Positions 5,048 to 5,934 of a stretch of 5,934 nucleotides of DNA are shown here, one piece after another. Made by a program: the position numbers and the translations under genes. The notes beneath the pieces are model-generated. The model was not told the DNA's origin. It did no database searches and saw nothing but the letters and a program-made list of their open reading frames with translations. Origin of the DNA: Candidatus Bathyarchaeota archaeon (GTDB lineage: Archaea; Thermoproteota; Bathyarchaeia; Bathyarchaeales; Bathyarchaeaceae); the NCBI GenBank assembly GCA_020344715.1, contig CP070828.1, positions 161,753-167,686 on the forward strand. Direction: 5' to 3'. Every line of letters starts with the position of its first letter. The stretch's first letter is position 1.

Positions 5048-5934
5048 GTGCGAAAAATTCTCTTTGTCTGGGTGGCCTTGCTCGTCATCGCTGCAATAGC
5101 CTCAGTTGCGACAACTGCATACTTTCTTACCCCCTCATCAAAAGACAGAGTAATCGTTTCAACTACCACAAGTCTCTACGACACAGGACTGTTAAATGCT
5201 CTTGAAGCAACGTTTGAGGCACAACATCCCATCGACCTCAACTTCATTCGGGCTGGAACGGGCATAGCAATCCAGCGCGCCCAAAGAGGCGACGCCGACT
5301 TGATCCTGGTTCACTCCCCAAACGATGAGCTGGAGTTTCTAACCGCAGGAACAGGAGTCAACCGAAAAACCATTGCCTACAACTTCTTCGTCATAGTAGG
5401 ACCAGCAGAAGATCCTGCCCAAATCAAGAACGCTGCGCCACTGCAGGCTTTGGCAAAGATTGTCGAGGAAGGCAGAAGCGGAACCGGTAGGCTTTGGGTT
5501 TCAAGAGGTGACAACTCTGGGACGCATTCCAAAGAAAAAGGTCTGTGGGCATCCTCTGGTTTCAACTTGACAATCCTGATGGAAGAATCATGGTATATCA
5601 GCGCCGGCTCAGGCATGGGCGAAACATTGAAAAAAGCTGACTATTTTGAGGCCTACACGCTTGCTGACATGGGCACATATTTAAAGTATAAAACGGATGG
5701 CTTGATTTCGTTGGCGGTGCTCGTCGAACAGACCAAAGACTTGCTCAACGTATACAGTGCAATTGTTGTGAATCAAACTTCGCATCCAAGCGTGAATTTT
5801 GTCGGCGCCATCACATTCATGAAATTTCTCATATCCGATGAAGGACAACAAATGATAGAGCTATATGGCAACGAGCAGTATGGGCAGGGCCTGTTTAACC
5901 CAACAGTCCAACTTCTGAAAGAAAATACTGATCC
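5048..5934 (+). CDS. tupA: TupA-type tungstate ABC transporter substrate-binding protein, 3' end outside the window
   Basis: A GTG at 5048, 6 bases after GGAGG, opens 295 codons that run off the window. Residues 4-26 are a hydrophobic signal or membrane anchor with no lipobox cysteine, so the protein probably sits outside the cell, tethered by this helix. The mature part matches TupA in order: VIVSTTTSLYDTGLL (35-49), where the STTTS at 38-42 is the oxyanion-binding signature; IRAGTGIAIQRAQRGDADLILVH (67-89); GVNRKTIAYNFFVIVGP (103-119); and the second binding segment SRGDNSGTH at 152-160. The family delivers tungstate (some members also molybdate) to a TupBC permease/ATPase, which is expected just past the window end. 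Tungstate supplies tungstopterin enzymes such as aldehyde ferredoxin oxidoreductases, common in anaerobic archaea. The divergent modE supports the assignment. Only a few C-terminal residues are likely missing, since about 270-300 is the family's usual length. Confidence 0.9.
   Translation, partial: MRKILFVWVALLVIAAIASVATTAYFLTPSSKDRVIVSTTTSLYDTGLLNALEATFEAQHPIDLNFIRAGTGIAIQRAQRGDADLILVHSPNDELEFLTAGTGVNRKTIAYNFFVIVGPAEDPAQIKNAAPLQALAKIVEEGRSGTGRLWVSRGDNSGTHSKEKGLWASSGFNLTILMEESWYISAGSGMGETLKKADYFEAYTLADMGTYLKYKTDGLISLAVLVEQTKDLLNVYSAIVVNQTSHPSVNFVGAITFMKFLISDEGQQMIELYGNEQYGQGLFNPTVQLLKENTD

Noticed and set aside
5377..5616. 79-codon open frame on the minus strand
   Set aside because: It lies wholly inside tupA, antisense to conserved TupA motifs, and has no supporting ribosome site or family resemblance.
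1..5934. CRISPR array, insertion sequence or long repeat
   Set aside because: No regularly spaced repeats, no transposase-like frame and no long terminal inverted repeats were seen on either strand.

Overview
The window looks like a piece of an uncharacterised archaeal genome, probably from a Bathyarchaeia-like or other TACK-related metagenomic lineage; the lineage is inference. Archaeal signs are TATA boxes about 25-45 nt ahead of starts, short leaders with GGAGGTGA-type ribosome sites, GTG and TTG starts, a basic zinc-ribbon mini-protein, and a single-Mop-domain ModE regulator divergent from a TupA-type tungstate-binding protein.

Layout, left to right. (1) 3-203 (+): 3' part of a DUF1844-family gene. 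(2) 252-749 (-): unknown cysteine-containing protein with a clear promoter and a TTG start. (3) 994-1323 (-): small membrane protein, separated by a divergent promoter from (4) a 59-residue zinc-ribbon protein at 1432-1611 (+). (5) 1723-2427 (+): CPBP/CAAX-type intramembrane protease with all three catalytic motifs. (6) 2529-4262 (+): a tightly packed unit made of a 38-codon micro-ORF, a DUF3788 protein, a 17-codon micro-ORF and an aldo/keto reductase. Two of its junctions are 4-base ATGA overlaps. (7) 4405-4968 (-): ModE. (8) 5048-5934 (+): tungstate-binding protein TupA, cut by the window end.

Two parts stand out. The aldo/keto reductase keeps its full catalytic tetrad but carries about 70 extra C-terminal residues that look like a winged-helix domain. 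Arginine codons change sharply at this junction: 28 of 28 are CGN in the reductase body and 4 of 4 are AGA in the tail. The adjacent DUF3788 gene is also CGN-rich (11 of 12), while the other genes in the window use AGA/AGG for 29 of 49 arginines. This suggests that a transferred DUF3788-reductase pair was fused to a resident archaeal DNA-binding-like domain.

The second part is the ModE-TupA intergenic region. It holds back-to-back TATA elements embedded in CGTTAT/ATAACG half-sites, including a perfect 8-bp inverted repeat, which would fit an oxyanion-responsive operator controlling both genes.
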